A stretch of DNA of 64,000 nucleotides, taken from Trypanosoma brucei gambiense DAL972. Taxonomy: Eukaryota; Euglenozoa; Kinetoplastea; Trypanosomatida; Trypanosomatidae. A program made the position numbers and the translations under genes. The stretch covers positions 1,116,001-1,180,000 of the forward strand of contig NC_026742.1 in the NCBI RefSeq assembly GCF_000210295.1, read 5' to 3'. The number at the start of each line of letters is the position of its first letter. Within the stretch, counting starts at the first letter, position 1. The notes below the pieces were generated by a model. That model had not been told where the DNA came from. It did not search any database and worked only from the letters and a program-made list of their open reading frames with translations. Below are positions 1-9,041 of this stretch, piece by piece.

Positions 1-349
1 CTGCAGTAACAATAATGGTAGAAAGGCCAATTGATGTGGTCGAAAACAGGAAAGGAAAGAAAATAAACAAAAAGAGTTCCCCGACTGTCACTTCACAAAA
101 AAGAATATACCCTCTTTTTCTCTATTCCCTTACTGCAACACGCACCTACATAATTTTTTTTTCTTGCAACAAAAAAAAAAGCAGAAAGAAAGAGGGTACA
201 TTTTCCTCACTTACCCACAGAATAGAGTTCCCGTTCCTTTCTTCTGGATACGGCGTGCAGACCCGGCTCCCCGTCTCACTCCCTAATCCCACCATATTCC
301 TTTTTTTTTTCATCTTCATTTCCGCTTTTCTTTTCTTTTTTCCCCCTCT
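1..349. other. Intergenic / 3'-UTR of the MYCBP gene
   Basis: No credible gene. The stretch lies 3' of the MYCBP-like gene. It holds T-rich and A-rich homopolymer runs (about 147-183) and a pyrimidine-rich plus-strand tract at about 291-349, which is purine-rich in the transcript. Confidence 0.6.
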
Positions 350-604
350 TTAGTGCTCTTCATTCAGCCGTTTCTTGAGGGCTGCCACTTCCGCCTTGAG
401 GCACGCGTTCTCCTGCTGGAGCGCTTCGTAATCCGCAGTGGAGGCGCCACCGAGCACTTTCTTAATGAAATCAACCGGATCATCAGGCTTTTCGGGTTCC
501 TCATAGAGGTTAACGAGCACACGCGTGAGAGTGTCAATCACCTGCTTTCCCTCAAGGTACTTGCGGAACTCTTCCTTTTTCGCTTCGCTGGATTGGTATG
601 ACAT
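350..604 (-). CDS. MYCBP (AMY-1) family protein, 84 aa
   Basis: A short protein whose first 50 residues match the c-Myc-binding protein/AMY-1 family closely. The diagnostic segment is the D-T-L-T-R-V-L-V-x-L-Y-E-E-P-E-K-P block at residues 24-40, followed by a D-F-I/L-K-K step. Residues 59-82 form a heptad-like helix (Q-Q-E-N, L-K-A-E-V, L-K-K-R-L) ending in N-E-E-H, the family's C-terminal coiled coil. In animals the family binds Myc and A-kinase anchor proteins, and in ciliates and flagellates it is often axonemal. A Myc role is impossible here, so a flagellar or PKA-scaffold role is only inferred. The frame opens at 631, but that codon is TTG. The ATG at 602-604 gives the family's usual N-terminus and length. 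Confidence 0.85.
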   Translation of the reverse strand: MSYQSSEAKKEEFRKYLEGKQVIDTLTRVLVNLYEEPEKPDDPVDFIKKVLGGASTADYEALQQENACLKAEVAALKKRLNEEH

Positions 605-1337
605 CCTTGTTTTGCTGGCCTGGCTGCACAAAGTAACGTAGCTTCACTTTATTCTATTTTCAATATCGCAAGAAGCCGTGTATGTATGTGTGTGGAAATA
701 ACGGGAAATTAAAAAGCAAGAAAAAGGAGTAGCAGAGGATAATAGAAATTTGATAACAGTAACAAGCACAAACAGATGTATAGGGAACCACTTCATATAG
801 TAGGAAAGATAGAGTTAAGGGAATGGGGAGGAAGGGAGAAGTAGGAGTGGGAACAGAATAATAAGGGGACACTCCCAACGACAGAGCCTTCGCATTACCC
901 AACATTCACAACATCGTCGCCCTCCTTCCTCCAAGCAGAGACGGTGCTGCAGCACATACAGAAGGAAACGGTAGTCCGCATTCCCTCCACCTCAGCATCA
1001 CTGCATCGTTGCAGCTACAAATGCGTGCATTTCCATACCATAACATATATGTCAACAGAACAAGGCACTGTCGTCGCGAGAGATATATTCGCCCCTTTCG
1101 GCTCCACAGCAGCCTTTTGGGGACAGTCACAGAGTAAACGCAACACGTGAAGGGAAAATACTGAATTACCTTTCTACTCCCCTCCTCAAAACTCGCGATC
1201 CTCTCATCCTCTCCCGGATAAAATGAATGCGCACTCCCAGTCATGCAAGGGATAATATGGCCCCTCTCTCTCTCCCTTTTCCCTTCTCCCTAGATTATTT
1301 GTCCCCACATATTGCACCCACTTGACCACCAACAATG
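605..1337. other. Intergenic region, no convincing gene
   Basis: A minus-strand frame at 906-1244 (112 codons) has cysteine- and arginine-scattered composition without helices or motifs, and I do not call it. The purine-rich plus-strand run at about 696-737 would be a pyrimidine tract in the transcript, suited to the splice acceptor of the MYCBP gene. The interval otherwise looks like 3'-UTR of the microprotein gene. Confidence 0.5.
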
Positions 1338-1511
1338 CTAGTCTTCCTTTCGGCCAATTGCCTTCACGGCTGCTAGCATTTGCTTGTTTCCTCCCGCGTG
1401 CCTCTTCGGCTGCGCTTTGCACATGCACATAAAAACGATGGCCACAGCGATAATGTGCGCTAAAGCGACAAGAGCAACGAAGTACCACGTCGCGTCCCAC
1501 TCCGCGTGCAT
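1338..1511 (-). CDS. 57-aa single-span membrane microprotein
   Basis: Unrecognised. The ATG at 1509-1511 opens 57 codons ending in TAG at 1338-1340. The protein has a short polar N-terminus (M-H-A-E-W-D-A-T), one hydrophobic helix at about residues 9-31 (W-Y-F-V-A-L-V-A-L-A then I-I-A-V-A-I-V-F) ending in C-M-C, and a basic tail of 26 residues rich in K, R and H. Such a helix with a positive tail suggests a type III or tail-exposed membrane protein in the ER or inner mitochondrial membrane. Just upstream the transcript reads a pyrimidine tract, then TTAG, then a 16-nt leader and the ATG, which is a good trans-splice acceptor arrangement. It stands alone, 218 nt from the TrmB gene. There is no homology evidence, so the call rests on composition and the acceptor. 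Confidence 0.55.
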   Translation of the reverse strand: MHAEWDATWYFVALVALAHIIAVAIVFMCMCKAQPKRHAGGNKQMLAAVKAIGRKED

Positions 1512-1527
1512 TGATTAACGGTACTCC

Positions 1528-1545
1528 CTAACAAAAGAGGAATTA
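1528..1545 (-). promoter_or_regulatory. Predicted spliced-leader acceptor for the microprotein
   Basis: On the minus strand this reads AATTCCTCTTTTGTTAG, a pyrimidine tract directly followed by AG at 1528-1529. It leaves a 16-nt leader before the ATG at 1511. This is inferred from sequence only. Confidence 0.55.
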
Positions 1546-1729
1546 GGCAGTTGGATGCATAAGGTCACGAAAAGTGTCACAGGGGGGTGGCAAAACAGTT
1601 AGAATGCGCATGCACGCACAAAGCAAACCTAACCAAGTTAGCGTGAGGAAACGACGCTCGCATCATCCAACGCTCCACAACATCAACGGACGCATCGGTA
1701 ACCCAACATTACAAAATCGACACGAACAG

Positions 1730-2464
1730 TTATGGCACCCGCACGTGCACCGCATAATGTTTCTGGAGACCCTTCCTTGTTGTTCTTTGGGCGTCTTCAC
1801 TGCTGTTCGCAGCGTAGTCTAACATCTTTCGGACCATTTCATTTCCCGCCAGCTCTTCTTGGCTCAGCTGCCGAAACAGTGGGCAGCCGTCAAGGCATGT
1901 GACCATCCATTGCTCCAACTCCTCAACATCTGACACTGTAAAGAGAAAACCGCCAACTTTCAGCCAATAGGCATATTCTTGCACAAGCCCAGGGGAAATA
2001 ATGCGCCGGCGGACGTTCTTCCGTTTCCAGTGTGGGTCCGGGTAGCAGAAGAAAAGGGCCTGAAGTTGCCCCTTGTTGAAGCAGTTCGATCCAAACTTCA
2101 TAACATTGAGTTGTTCAAACCACACATTACGGTAGTGGTGCGAAGTGCCATCGGTTGCCGCCCCTTCGCGCAGTTTCTTTACTTTATTCTGCGCAAACTC
2201 CACAACCTTTGGACGTATCTCAAGCCCCAACATACACATGTCAGGGAAATCCGGTGCGAGTGAAAAGAGCATTCCACCAAAGGCACAACCGACATCAACG
2301 AGAGTAATCACCGGGTTGTCCATTCCCGGGAAAAGCGTGGTGCATTGTTCCTGAAGTTCTGCTGGGCAATCCGGATGGTTATCACTATTTTCTGCGAGTG
2401 GGTTACGATGAGGTCGCGTGCGTATCGGTAGTCGCGTCCACTTCGGTTGTGTTGTGGAAGTCAT
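1730..2464 (-). CDS. tRNA (guanine-N7)-methyltransferase, TrmB/METTL1/Trm8 type
   Basis: Transfers methyl from SAM to N7 of G46 in the variable loop of tRNAs. In eukaryotes it works as the catalytic partner of a WD-repeat subunit (WDR4/Trm82). The 244-aa protein carries the SAM-binding motif V-D-V-G-C-A-F-G-G, the acidic L-G-L-E-I-R-x-K-V loop, then F-F-C-Y-P-D-P-H-W-K-R-K. That last motif is the hallmark P-D-P-[HW]-x-K-x-[RK] catalytic signature. It is followed by R-R-I-I-S-P-x-L-V-Q-E-Y-A and a tail with the family's P-L-F-R/E block and a G-L-Q-K-H-Y-A-V near the end. The frame extends to 2500, but there the codon is TTG. The ATG at 2462-2464 sits 7 nt after a C/T-rich tract ending in AG, so it is the start used here. 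The length is normal for METTL1 lacking the N-terminal extension. Confidence 0.93.
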   Translation of the reverse strand: MTSTTQPKWTRLPIRTRPHRNPLAENSDNHPDCPAELQEQCTTLFPGMDNPVITLVDVGCAFGGMLFSLAPDFPDMCMLGLEIRPKVVEFAQNKVKKLREGAATDGTSHHYRNVWFEQLNVMKFGSNCFNKGQLQALFFCYPDPHWKRKNVRRRIISPGLVQEYAYWLKVGGFLFTVSDVEELEQWMVTCLDGCPLFRQLSQEELAGNEMVRKMLDYAANSSEDAQRTTRKGLQKHYAVHVRVP

Positions 2465-3029
2465 TACAACCCTCAAGTCAGGAAGGGGGAGGGTTAACAA
2501 CTACACCTCGGATGGGTGGGTGAACTGTATTGAGGTAAAATATAATGCAAAGAAGGGGAATGAAGCATTTTTTTTTTTTAAGTGGTATGAACAGACGGGA
2601 GAGGCTCTTTCTGATGCAGTTTCACAACGGAACAGGGTCGGCAGAAGCAGCAAACATTCGTGCGTACACGCACGCACACCCACAGAATGCTCTATATATG
2701 GTGTTGGTGAGACAAATCAGGTGAGCAACAGGTTGAAAAAGGAACAATAAGGTGGTAGAAGCAAAACAAGCCACCTCCACACAACACAGCAAGAGGGCTG
2801 ACACAAAATATGAGGGGTTGGCACAGCAATGAAAACACTATACGCAGTCTTGAACGTATCAGCATATAGATAAACAAACATGTTCCAAAAGTCTCCGAGT
2901 ACCCGGCACATTAGGAATCTGTGGGTTGGTCCCGCAATGTGAACAGGGGCCCGTGGGGATGGTACCTCTACAACTCGGAGGCCAAGCACGCGAAAAAAAG
3001 AAAACAACAAAAAAAACTGATGCCTTTAA
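2465..3029. other. Intergenic / 3'-UTR of the 384-aa coiled-coil gene
   Basis: Apart from the TrmB splice acceptor at its left end, no gene is seen. Overlapping minus-strand frames at 2501-3010 are cysteine-, phenylalanine- and leucine-rich translations of low-complexity DNA and lack motifs. Confidence 0.55.
2472..2495 (-). promoter_or_regulatory. Predicted spliced-leader acceptor, TrmB gene
   Basis: The transcript strand reads an 18-nt C/T-rich tract, then ACTTGAG with the AG at 2472-2473, only 7 nt before the start codon. A second AG elsewhere cannot be excluded. Confidence 0.45.
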
Positions 3030-4181
3030 TTACTCGATTTTATCTCGGGAGTGTTTCCTACCTTTAATCCGCTTCCGCATCACTGCATTTTCTGCAACTA
3101 GTATTTCCAATTCAACCGTTAAGCGCTCAATGAGTGTATTGTACTCTTCCTTCTCCTCTCTAGATGAGTTCCTCAAATACGCCAGCTCCGCGTGCAGCTC
3201 CTCCCGTTCCCTTCTACTTTGCTTCTCTACTGCCATGCATTTTTCCTCAGCGGCCGCTAGCTTCTTGACAAGTGATTCTGTTGTTATATCACCACACTCA
3301 CCTTCTCCCTTTTGTGTGGTGATGCTAACTGCGGGGAGGGAGCTACGGCTTATGTCTAAAATATGAGGACCTAAAGATGCCAACCCCGCCGGTGGTTGTG
3401 TTTGACTGGGCGACTGCGGCCTGCTGGTGTTGTCCTCTTTCTCCACTATGAGTCCCTGCGGTTGTCTCGGTTCCTCCGTCTCCGTCTCCGCCGTATGTTG
3501 TGATGGCACCGGTTTCAGGTTTTTCTCTTCGTCCCCCTCGTTTCCGCATGCACTTAACTGTTTTGTTAAGTTGAGTATACTTTGGTGCAGGTCGTCCACA
3601 TTCTCCGAGGATGCATCTGGGAGTGCTGGCGACGTTCGCTCCCCTCTCGCAATCGCGTTGTTAACGTGAAACGCGACCTCGCCGATTTTAGCGGCAAGGT
3701 TAACTTTCTCCCTCAGAAGTCCATTAACTAAAGCACAAGCTTCGTCTACGGAAAGCAGAAAGGCATTTTTCTCTTCGGCCATTTTGGCTTCACTGTGAAG
3801 TGCACCGTTACGAGTTTTCCTTTTGGCAGAGCTGCGAGAACCTGATGACTCTCTCCGCTCCCTAACAGCCGAAGCAACTTCTCTGAGGGATATGTTACGG
3901 CACATGTCGATCGCTGGTGCCCGCTTCATGGCTGAGCCCAAAGTCGTGAACGCGGATGCAATGACTTGCCTTTCCAGAAGTGAAGTATATTTCACCATTT
4001 CCATCAGTGCAGAAGATATGTCGGCTATGCGCTTGTCGCGGTCCAAAAGTTCTGATTTTAGTCGTTTCTCTGTCATTTCACATTGGTTCTCTAGGAAAAT
4101 GCATTCATCTATAACTTCCGAAAGGTTCTCTTTGACCTTTCGCAGCTCTTCTAAAAGTTTGGTAGTGTCAACCTCACACAT
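3030..4181 (-). CDS. Coiled-coil protein, 383 aa, function unknown
   Basis: Not recognised. It starts M-C-E-V-D-T-T-K-L-L. Heptad-like helices cover about residues 8-75 (L-E-E-L-R-K-V-K-E-N-L through K-R-L-K-S-E-L-L-D-R) and the last 75 residues (V-K-K-L-A-A-A-E-E-K to the basic K-G-R-K-H-S-R end). Between them is a Ser/Arg/Lys-rich linker (about 105-125) and a Pro/Gln/Glu-rich disordered section (about 210-285). This layout is typical of cytoskeletal or flagellar scaffold proteins of trypanosomes, which is inference only. An upstream in-frame ATG at 4314-4316 would add 45 residues. A strong pyrimidine tract ending in CAG at 4264 lies between the two ATGs, so the downstream start is preferred. 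Confidence 0.8.
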   Translation of the reverse strand: MCEVDTTKLLEELRKVKENLSEVIDECIFLENQCEMTEKRLKSELLDRDKRIADISSALMEMVKYTSLLERQVIASAFTTLGSAMKRAPAIDMCRNISLREVASAVRERRESSGSRSSAKRKTRNGALHSEAKMAEEKNAFLLSVDEACALVNGLLREKVNLAAKIGEVAFHVNNAIARGERTSPALPDASSENVDDLHQSILNLTKQLSACGNEGDEEKNLKPVPSQHTAETETEEPRQPQGLIVEKEDNTSRPQSPSQTQPPAGLASLGPHILDISRSSLPAVSITTQKGEGECGDITTESLVKKLAAAEEKCMAVEKQSRREREELHAELAYLRNSSREEKEEYNTLIERLTVELEILVAENAVMRKRIKGRKHSRDKIE

Positions 4182-4263
4182 GCCGCAGGAAACCTCTCTC
4201 TTTTTCTCTATAATTGGATTTACTGTATTCTGGGGCGCGCTTAATAATTTGTTTTCCCTAAAG

Positions 4264-4300
4264 CCTGAACCGAAGAACAAACAGAAGGATGTAAAAGAAG
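4264..4300 (-). promoter_or_regulatory. Predicted spliced-leader acceptor, coiled-coil gene
   Basis: On the minus strand a T/C-rich run (CTTCTTTTACATCCTTCTG and onward) ends in TTCAG with the AG at 4264-4265. It decides between the two candidate ATGs of the coiled-coil gene by placing the mature 5' end downstream of the ATG at 4316. Confidence 0.5.
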
Positions 4301-4475
4301 CTACAGAAATACACATTTCCCCCCTTAGTTATGTTGGTGCGCAGAAAGGTGCAGGAGAAAGTATATTTTAGCGGTGAGGATCACCACGTCTGTGCGCTAG
4401 TTTTGTTGGCGCTGTGTAGGGGGCGATAATTTAGTCAGAGCCATTGGAGGGACCACAGTAAGGGGAAAGTTGGCT

Positions 4476-5831
4476 TCACCGCCCTGGAATAATGCGTATG
4501 CTTCGCCTGAAGCTTTCGTCGTGCGCACTCACACGGCTAATCGGCCCTTTCTTACGGCTGATGACCGTGCTGTCCCCACACGGTTTCCTGTTTGAAGGCG
4601 TGTTCTCCACAGGTTCACCCTGCAACTCCTCCATAACTTCCCGCATTTCCTCCGAGTAGCGAGCCACTACGTCAGAGCTCTTTACGTCATGGGTCCACAC
4701 GACTTCGTTTTCCTCATTGCTAGCTTCTGTCCCACTTCCTGCACCTCCGCCGATTCTTTGATACTCCTTCCCACTTACCGCCTGCCGCACTTTGTTGGGT
4801 AGCTTATCCAACGTGATGCGACCCAAGTTTCCTAACTGGAAATCGTGTATGAGGAACTTTTGCGCGCGCGAAGGGTCTAAGTTCCCCAAATCAGTTTGAC
4901 CGCTCGTTCCACTTCTTTCACAGATCATGGAAATGCAGTCGTCAAAGCTAATGGGAGCTCGCGGCAGGTGCAGACATTCTGCCATATGCTCCCCCACCCC
5001 AGCCGCACTAAGGACATCGTAGATGTATCGAGCTACAAGGGAGCGTGGTAGCGTGATATCGTTGGTGGGGATAATTCCGCATGCGGCCAGTTTCAAACCT
5101 GCCTCTTTCGCAAAGCATCCAGGGAGTGTGAGACCTGGAGAGTCATAGAGAACAATGTTTGGATCTTTACAAACAGGGACGAGTTTCACGCCACGAGTTG
5201 TCCCTGGGGCAATACTCACAGCCTCCGGCGTACGTGGCCGCCTGAAATCCTCACGGTGAAACTGATACTCGTGTGCCAACCTAAGGGAATTAATTAGTGT
5301 GGATTTCCCAACATTGGGCATTCCAACTACGAGGCCCACGTTAGCCGTTGTTTTGAATCGCTGCGCTGGGAGAATATGTGTCACGAAGCGTTGCACGGCC
5401 TCAACGGTGTCTCGCCAGCTTCGCTTTGCGCTAGTGAAGAGGGCGAAATTCCCTGTTCGCTCGTAGTACTGCTGAATGACCCGGTTACAGTCTTCGTTGG
5501 ACATTTCAGCCTTGTTAAAAACAATCAGCCGCGGGCGATCAATGATAATCTTTTGAAGATTCGGGTTTCCCGTCGTAAATGGAAGCCTCGCGTCTCGTAT
5601 CTCCAACACAAAGTCGGCGTCCTTCACCTTCTCTGCGAGGGTCCGCGAGGCCAGCTGCATATGCCCAAGGTACCACGCAGCTCCCTTTTCGTTAATGTCC
5701 ACAAACGCTTCGCGGGACATGCCCTTCCTACTGGAATGGTCCATAGATTCCTTATAAGATGCCAGCACCCGCTTCACATTTCGCATAAACACCGGGTCAT
5801 GAACATTTCGGCAAGTGAGTCCACGGCGCAT
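4476..5831 (-). CDS. MTG1: Mitochondrial ribosome-assembly GTPase, MTG1/RbgA (YlqF) type
   Basis: A circularly permuted GTPase of the YlqF/RbgA/MTG1 family, which helps late assembly of the large mitoribosomal subunit at the inner membrane. The motifs come in permuted order: A-W-Y-L-G-H-M at about 52-58 (family signature before G4), G4 as N-K-A-E at about 106-109, G5 as S-A-K at about 134-136, G1 as G-M-P-N-V-G-K-S at about 170-177, G2 T-T at about 211, and G3 D-S-P-G at about 230-233. A C-terminal helical domain and a 100-residue divergent tail follow. The reading frame is open to 5915 but begins there with TTG. The ATG at 5829-5831 gives an Arg-rich N-terminus (M-R-R-G-L-T-C-R-N) compatible with mitochondrial import. 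The G4 Glu in place of the canonical Asp is unusual. Confidence 0.9.
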   Translation of the reverse strand: MRRGLTCRNVHDPVFMRNVKRVLASYKESMDHSSRKGMSREAFVDINEKGAAWYLGHMQLASRTLAEKVKDADFVLEIRDARLPFTTGNPNLQKIIIDRPRLIVFNKAEMSNEDCNRVIQQYYERTGNFALFTSAKRSWRDTVEAVQRFVTHILPAQRFKTTANVGLVVGMPNVGKSTLINSLRLAHEYQFHREDFRRPRTPEAVSIAPGTTRGVKLVPVCKDPNIVLYDSPGLTLPGCFAKEAGLKLAACGIIPTNDITLPRSLVARYIYDVLSAAGVGEHMAECLHLPRAPISFDDCISMICERSGTSGQTDLGNLDPSRAQKFLIHDFQLGNLGRITLDKLPNKVRQAVSGKEYQRIGGGAGSGTEASNEENEVVWTHDVKSSDVVARYSEEMREVMEELQGEPVENTPSNRKPCGDSTVISRKKGPISRVSAHDESFRRSIRIIPGR

Positions 5832-6815
5832 TCCTTTCCACTGCACTTCAAACCATTGTGAGTTCCGCACAAAGTGTGCAAACGGATATTTATGCGCGCA
5901 GTAAAATAGTAACAAGCCGCGATGAAAGGGAATGTAATGTGAAGTATCAAGGCCTCAACCACAACGCAGAAATCAAAAAATGACAACCCGAGAGATAGCG
6001 AGTTAATGCAGGTCTCTAGGGTCACAGAGGCTGAGCCCAACAGCTGCCTTCGGCAGAAAATCAACACGATAATTAGAAGATTAATACCAACAAAAAAGAG
6101 ACCACCTCTCCAGCTCGCCTCAGGGTATCAAAAGCGACAACCGCTGCACACACACACACGGCACAGGTGTGTGAATGACCAGCTTCGCTTATACTAGTCA
6201 TAAATGACTAGAAGCCAGTGGTTTCCGTTTCCATAAACCCCGGGTCTTCCCTCTTCCCCTGCTTAATGTATGTCCATATATCATTCTTCGGTACACCATA
6301 ATCAAAAACATGTAATTTCACCCTTCCCCTCCCTGTCATCAGTATCGTTAGAGCTGCCGCACCCCTCCGCAAAAGAGTTTATGCAAATTACATGTACACC
6401 TTTCCCCCCTTAAGTACCGATTTTTCACAAGGGACGTTACTCTTTGAGAATTTCACCTGCGATACACCTGTATAGACGCGCCCGCATCATCCTTCTCGCG
6501 CACGCACTTAACTTTGTTTGGTTATGCTCAACAGGCTAGGGGGGAACTACAAACAGGTACACGTCAAAACAACCTTCCTTGCAGTCTGAGTTTTGATAGA
6601 GAAATGCCACAGAGGAAAAGGGAAGGGGGGGGGGGGAGGGCACTGAAGTTGTTATCATCAATTAGAGCAAAAATCTGTGAACGTAACACAGAGTCGCGGT
6701 CAAACAAACAAAAATGATGGTTCTTTTCCCCCTCATTAATGAGAGAAAACGGGAAAAGTCGCTTTTGTATTCCCCTGTGAAGTTGTCGTATCTTAGAGTG
6801 CATTCCTACGCCGTT
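5832..6815. other. Intergenic region about 1 kb, no gene seen
   Basis: Holds the leader of MTG1 and the 3'-UTR of the 619-aa fusion gene. A run of 12 G occurs at 6625-6636 on the plus strand (C12 in the transcript), and a short CA run near 6148. Frames in either direction are short and without motifs. Confidence 0.55.
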
Positions 6816-8675
6816 TCACAACACACCCAAGAAAGACAAGGATAAGGATGTGGTTAACATGGTTATTGTGTTTCCCAGAAAGCGATAGCCGTAGCCGGCA
6901 CAACGCCGCCTCCCGCAGCTGGGTGTGGCAGCAGGCCTGTAGAGTTGCACGAGGAAGGACCTCCAGCACCTTCTCTGGAAAATGTAAGCGATAAAATCGA
7001 GAGCCGTAGTAGCGGCGAAGGCACCTGTCAGCGCCTCAAACCTGAAGTGCCGCCACTCGTCCGTGTCGAGCAGATCAGCTCGGCGGCGGAGCACAGATGA
7101 GGAGGTAGGAATAATGGCAGCACCCATCGTTTCGTACCACGTTATCCACGCCGCCTGAAAGGGCAATAAAGCCCCCAGCGGTAGCAGGGCAAAACTGCCC
7201 CTCATCAACTTACGAAGGGACAACGGCCCCGGAAGTACAGGACCAAAGTGGTGAGCAATTACGGAGTTCAGTAAGGGGGTTGTGGTGACGTGGGCCACAG
7301 CATTTGCTAACAGCCACACAATACAAACATAATAGTAGGGATGCCGAGTGTCGAACAAGTGGGTGTGAACAAGTGGTGGCCCAAGTGGCCCCGTATCCGA
7401 CTGTCGATACAGTAGGCTCTTCAGTGCAATAGAAGTTGTTATTACCTGTGTCAAGACGCAAAGCATGTCCCGTGCAAAGAAACCCGCTGATAAAGACCAT
7501 ACCGACCCTCGACGCAGAACCACACCTAGCTGGTACTCTATCCACCTCAATCGCAGTGGTGCAATCACGAGTCCGCATAAGGCAAACAGAGCCCCTACGG
7601 ATGCGATGTTAAGCCCGAGGTCACTGTTGACCACTTTGTTCGTATTGGATTGAATTAGCCACATGTACATGGAATCCACATCAGGGTTATGGGGGTCACC
7701 ATTGGCGCTCGTGCTGCGGTACACATCAAAACACCCTTCCACTGTTGGTGTTTTTTTTCGGGTTGCCCTCTTAATTGGAGTCTCGGGTGCATCATTGCCT
7801 TTTAAGGTGAAAACATCACCGAACGCTGTACGAGCGTCTTTGAAGTTAAACCGAGTGTTGTCCAGGAAGTCGAAGGAGCGAAATGATGACGCGGGAGGGA
7901 ACAGGTCCACTACCCCACATCTTTGCCACAATTGGATGATCAGCTCCGTGCAAACCACCTCCTCCTCGGCGTTGACACCATCCACGGTAAAGTGACTGCC
8001 ACCATAATCCACCGAGGGAAAACTCTCACCATCGACTCGGTCCAGGTGAGCGAAGTACGTTTCTATCAAGAACTGTGCAGCATCGTGGTAGACCACTTTT
8101 ATTCTTAATAGTGCCTCTTTATCGCTCTCGGAAAGTTTACCGGCTAACAGTTTATCAATGTCGTTTGTCTCCCCTTTGAGAAGGTTCAACTTATGAGCTG
8201 CTTTGATGCGGTCCATTTTGTCCGGTGGACTTAACACCATGGGAGGAAACATCAGAAGGTCCCTTTTGTAGGGTCGACTGTGAAAATCCCGCAGATGGCT
8301 CTGCACGTACTCTTCAAATTTATGCATGTCACTCCCCATGCTTAGTGGGCGCACGGCTATATGCTTGGACGACGACCTTGCGACACGGTTCTCCAGGGGA
8401 CGGAGGGAAAAACCACTGAGATTTGCCTCAGCGACATACGTCCCAGAAGGCGAAGAGGGGTCCTTTGGGTTGATAATACCCCTCTCCCTCCCTCGTTCCA
8501 CTTCCCCGTCATTCAACTTTACAACCATTGCGACGTGGTCATATCTGCTCTCAGTTTTCGAAAGAAGGCAAATCGCAATGCCTAGAGGATGCCGCATCTC
8601 CCAGCAGTTGCGGTCCATCAGTAGCACATCCCCAGTATGGAGGCTCATAGGGCTCTTCTCCGAGTCCTTTGCCAT
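6816..8675 (-). CDS. Permuted NlpC/P60-like (YiiX/LRAT-type) domain fused to a six-helix membrane domain
   Basis: 619 aa in two parts. Residues 11-260 resemble the circularly permuted papain-like hydrolases (YiiX/YebB, poxvirus G6R, LRAT group). They include an early T-G-D-V-L-L strand, R-Y-D-H-V-A-M-V-V with candidate catalytic His47, Y-V-A-E-A with a candidate polar residue Glu83, and V-V-C-T-E-L with candidate nucleophile Cys242. The H-E-C order is the permuted one. An insertion of about 100 residues (M-F-P-P-M to Y-F-A-H) separates E and C. Residues about 355-619 hold six hydrophobic helices. The odd helices end in A-P-L-R-L-R-W, T-P-L-L-N-S-V and A-L-D-F-I-A-Y, which recalls degenerate Px[DE]xx[KR] marks of the mitochondrial carrier fold. 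The family would then act on a lipid, amide or peptide at a membrane. Substrate and carrier assignment are inference. The start ATG at 8673-8675 is clear. Confidence 0.8.
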   Translation of the reverse strand: MAKDSEKSPMSLHTGDVLLMDRNCWEMRHPLGIAICLLSKTESRYDHVAMVVKLNDGEVERGRERGIINPKDPSSPSGTYVAEANLSGFSLRPLENRVARSSSKHIAVRPLSMGSDMHKFEEYVQSHLRDFHSRPYKRDLLMFPPMVLSPPDKMDRIKAAHKLNLLKGETNDIDKLLAGKLSESDKEALLRIKVVYHDAAQFLIETYFAHLDRVDGESFPSVDYGGSHFTVDGVNAEEEVVCTELIIQLWQRCGVVDLFPPASSFRSFDFLDNTRFNFKDARTAFGDVFTLKGNDAPETPIKRATRKKTPTVEGCFDVYRSTSANGDPHNPDVDSMYMWLIQSNTNKVVNSDLGLNIASVGALFALCGLVIAPLRLRWIEYQLGVVLRRGSVWSLSAGFFARDMLCVLTQVITTSIALKSLLYRQSDTGPLGPPLVHTHLFDTRHPYYYVCIVWLLANAVAHVTTTPLLNSVIAHHFGPVLPGPLSLRKLMRGSFALLPLGALLPFQAAWITWYETMGAAIIPTSSSVLRRRADLLDTDEWRHFRFEALTGAFAATTALDFIAYIFQRRCWRSFLVQLYRPAATPSCGRRRCAGYGYRFLGNTITMLTTSLSLSFLGVL

Positions 8676-9041
8676 GGTGAAGCTTACGAGACCTTGCCGT
8701 CGATGTTCGCTCCCTCCTGGAGAACAGAGAGAACTTTAGGGCACGAAAGAGCAAAACGGAGAGGTTGGTGCGTTAGTCAGAAAAGAAAAGACAAAGAGGT
8801 TTCCTACACTTTCCATTTGCATCGACGTGTTTGCAGGGGGTGGCAGGGTGTTGACTAACATCAGGACGGTAATGAACAGGAATAGGAGCAAGAGAGGGCT
8901 CACGCTGTCTGTAAACAAACACTCCTCCCACTTCGTGAGGAAATTGGTAATATATACAGACGGTAACGTATCCGTGCACATATGTGCACGGGTAAATGAG
9001 CTTATAAGGCATTTGTGAGTGGAAGAATGCCTTACCTCAAC
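8676..9041. other. Intergenic region
   Basis: Leader of the 619-aa gene and 3'-UTR of the GTPase gene. Nothing beyond short shadow frames is seen. Confidence 0.5.

Noticed and set aside
906..1244. Minus-strand frame of 112 codons
   Set aside because: Composition is unlike the neighbouring genes, with no helix, domain or membrane pattern, and it lies in a 3'-UTR-like region.
3343..3549. Frames antisense or out of frame within real genes, such as 3343-3549, 7210-7578 and 22417-23277
   Set aside because: Shadow frames of the coiled-coil, fusion and VLRF1 genes. Composition follows the codon structure of the real frame.
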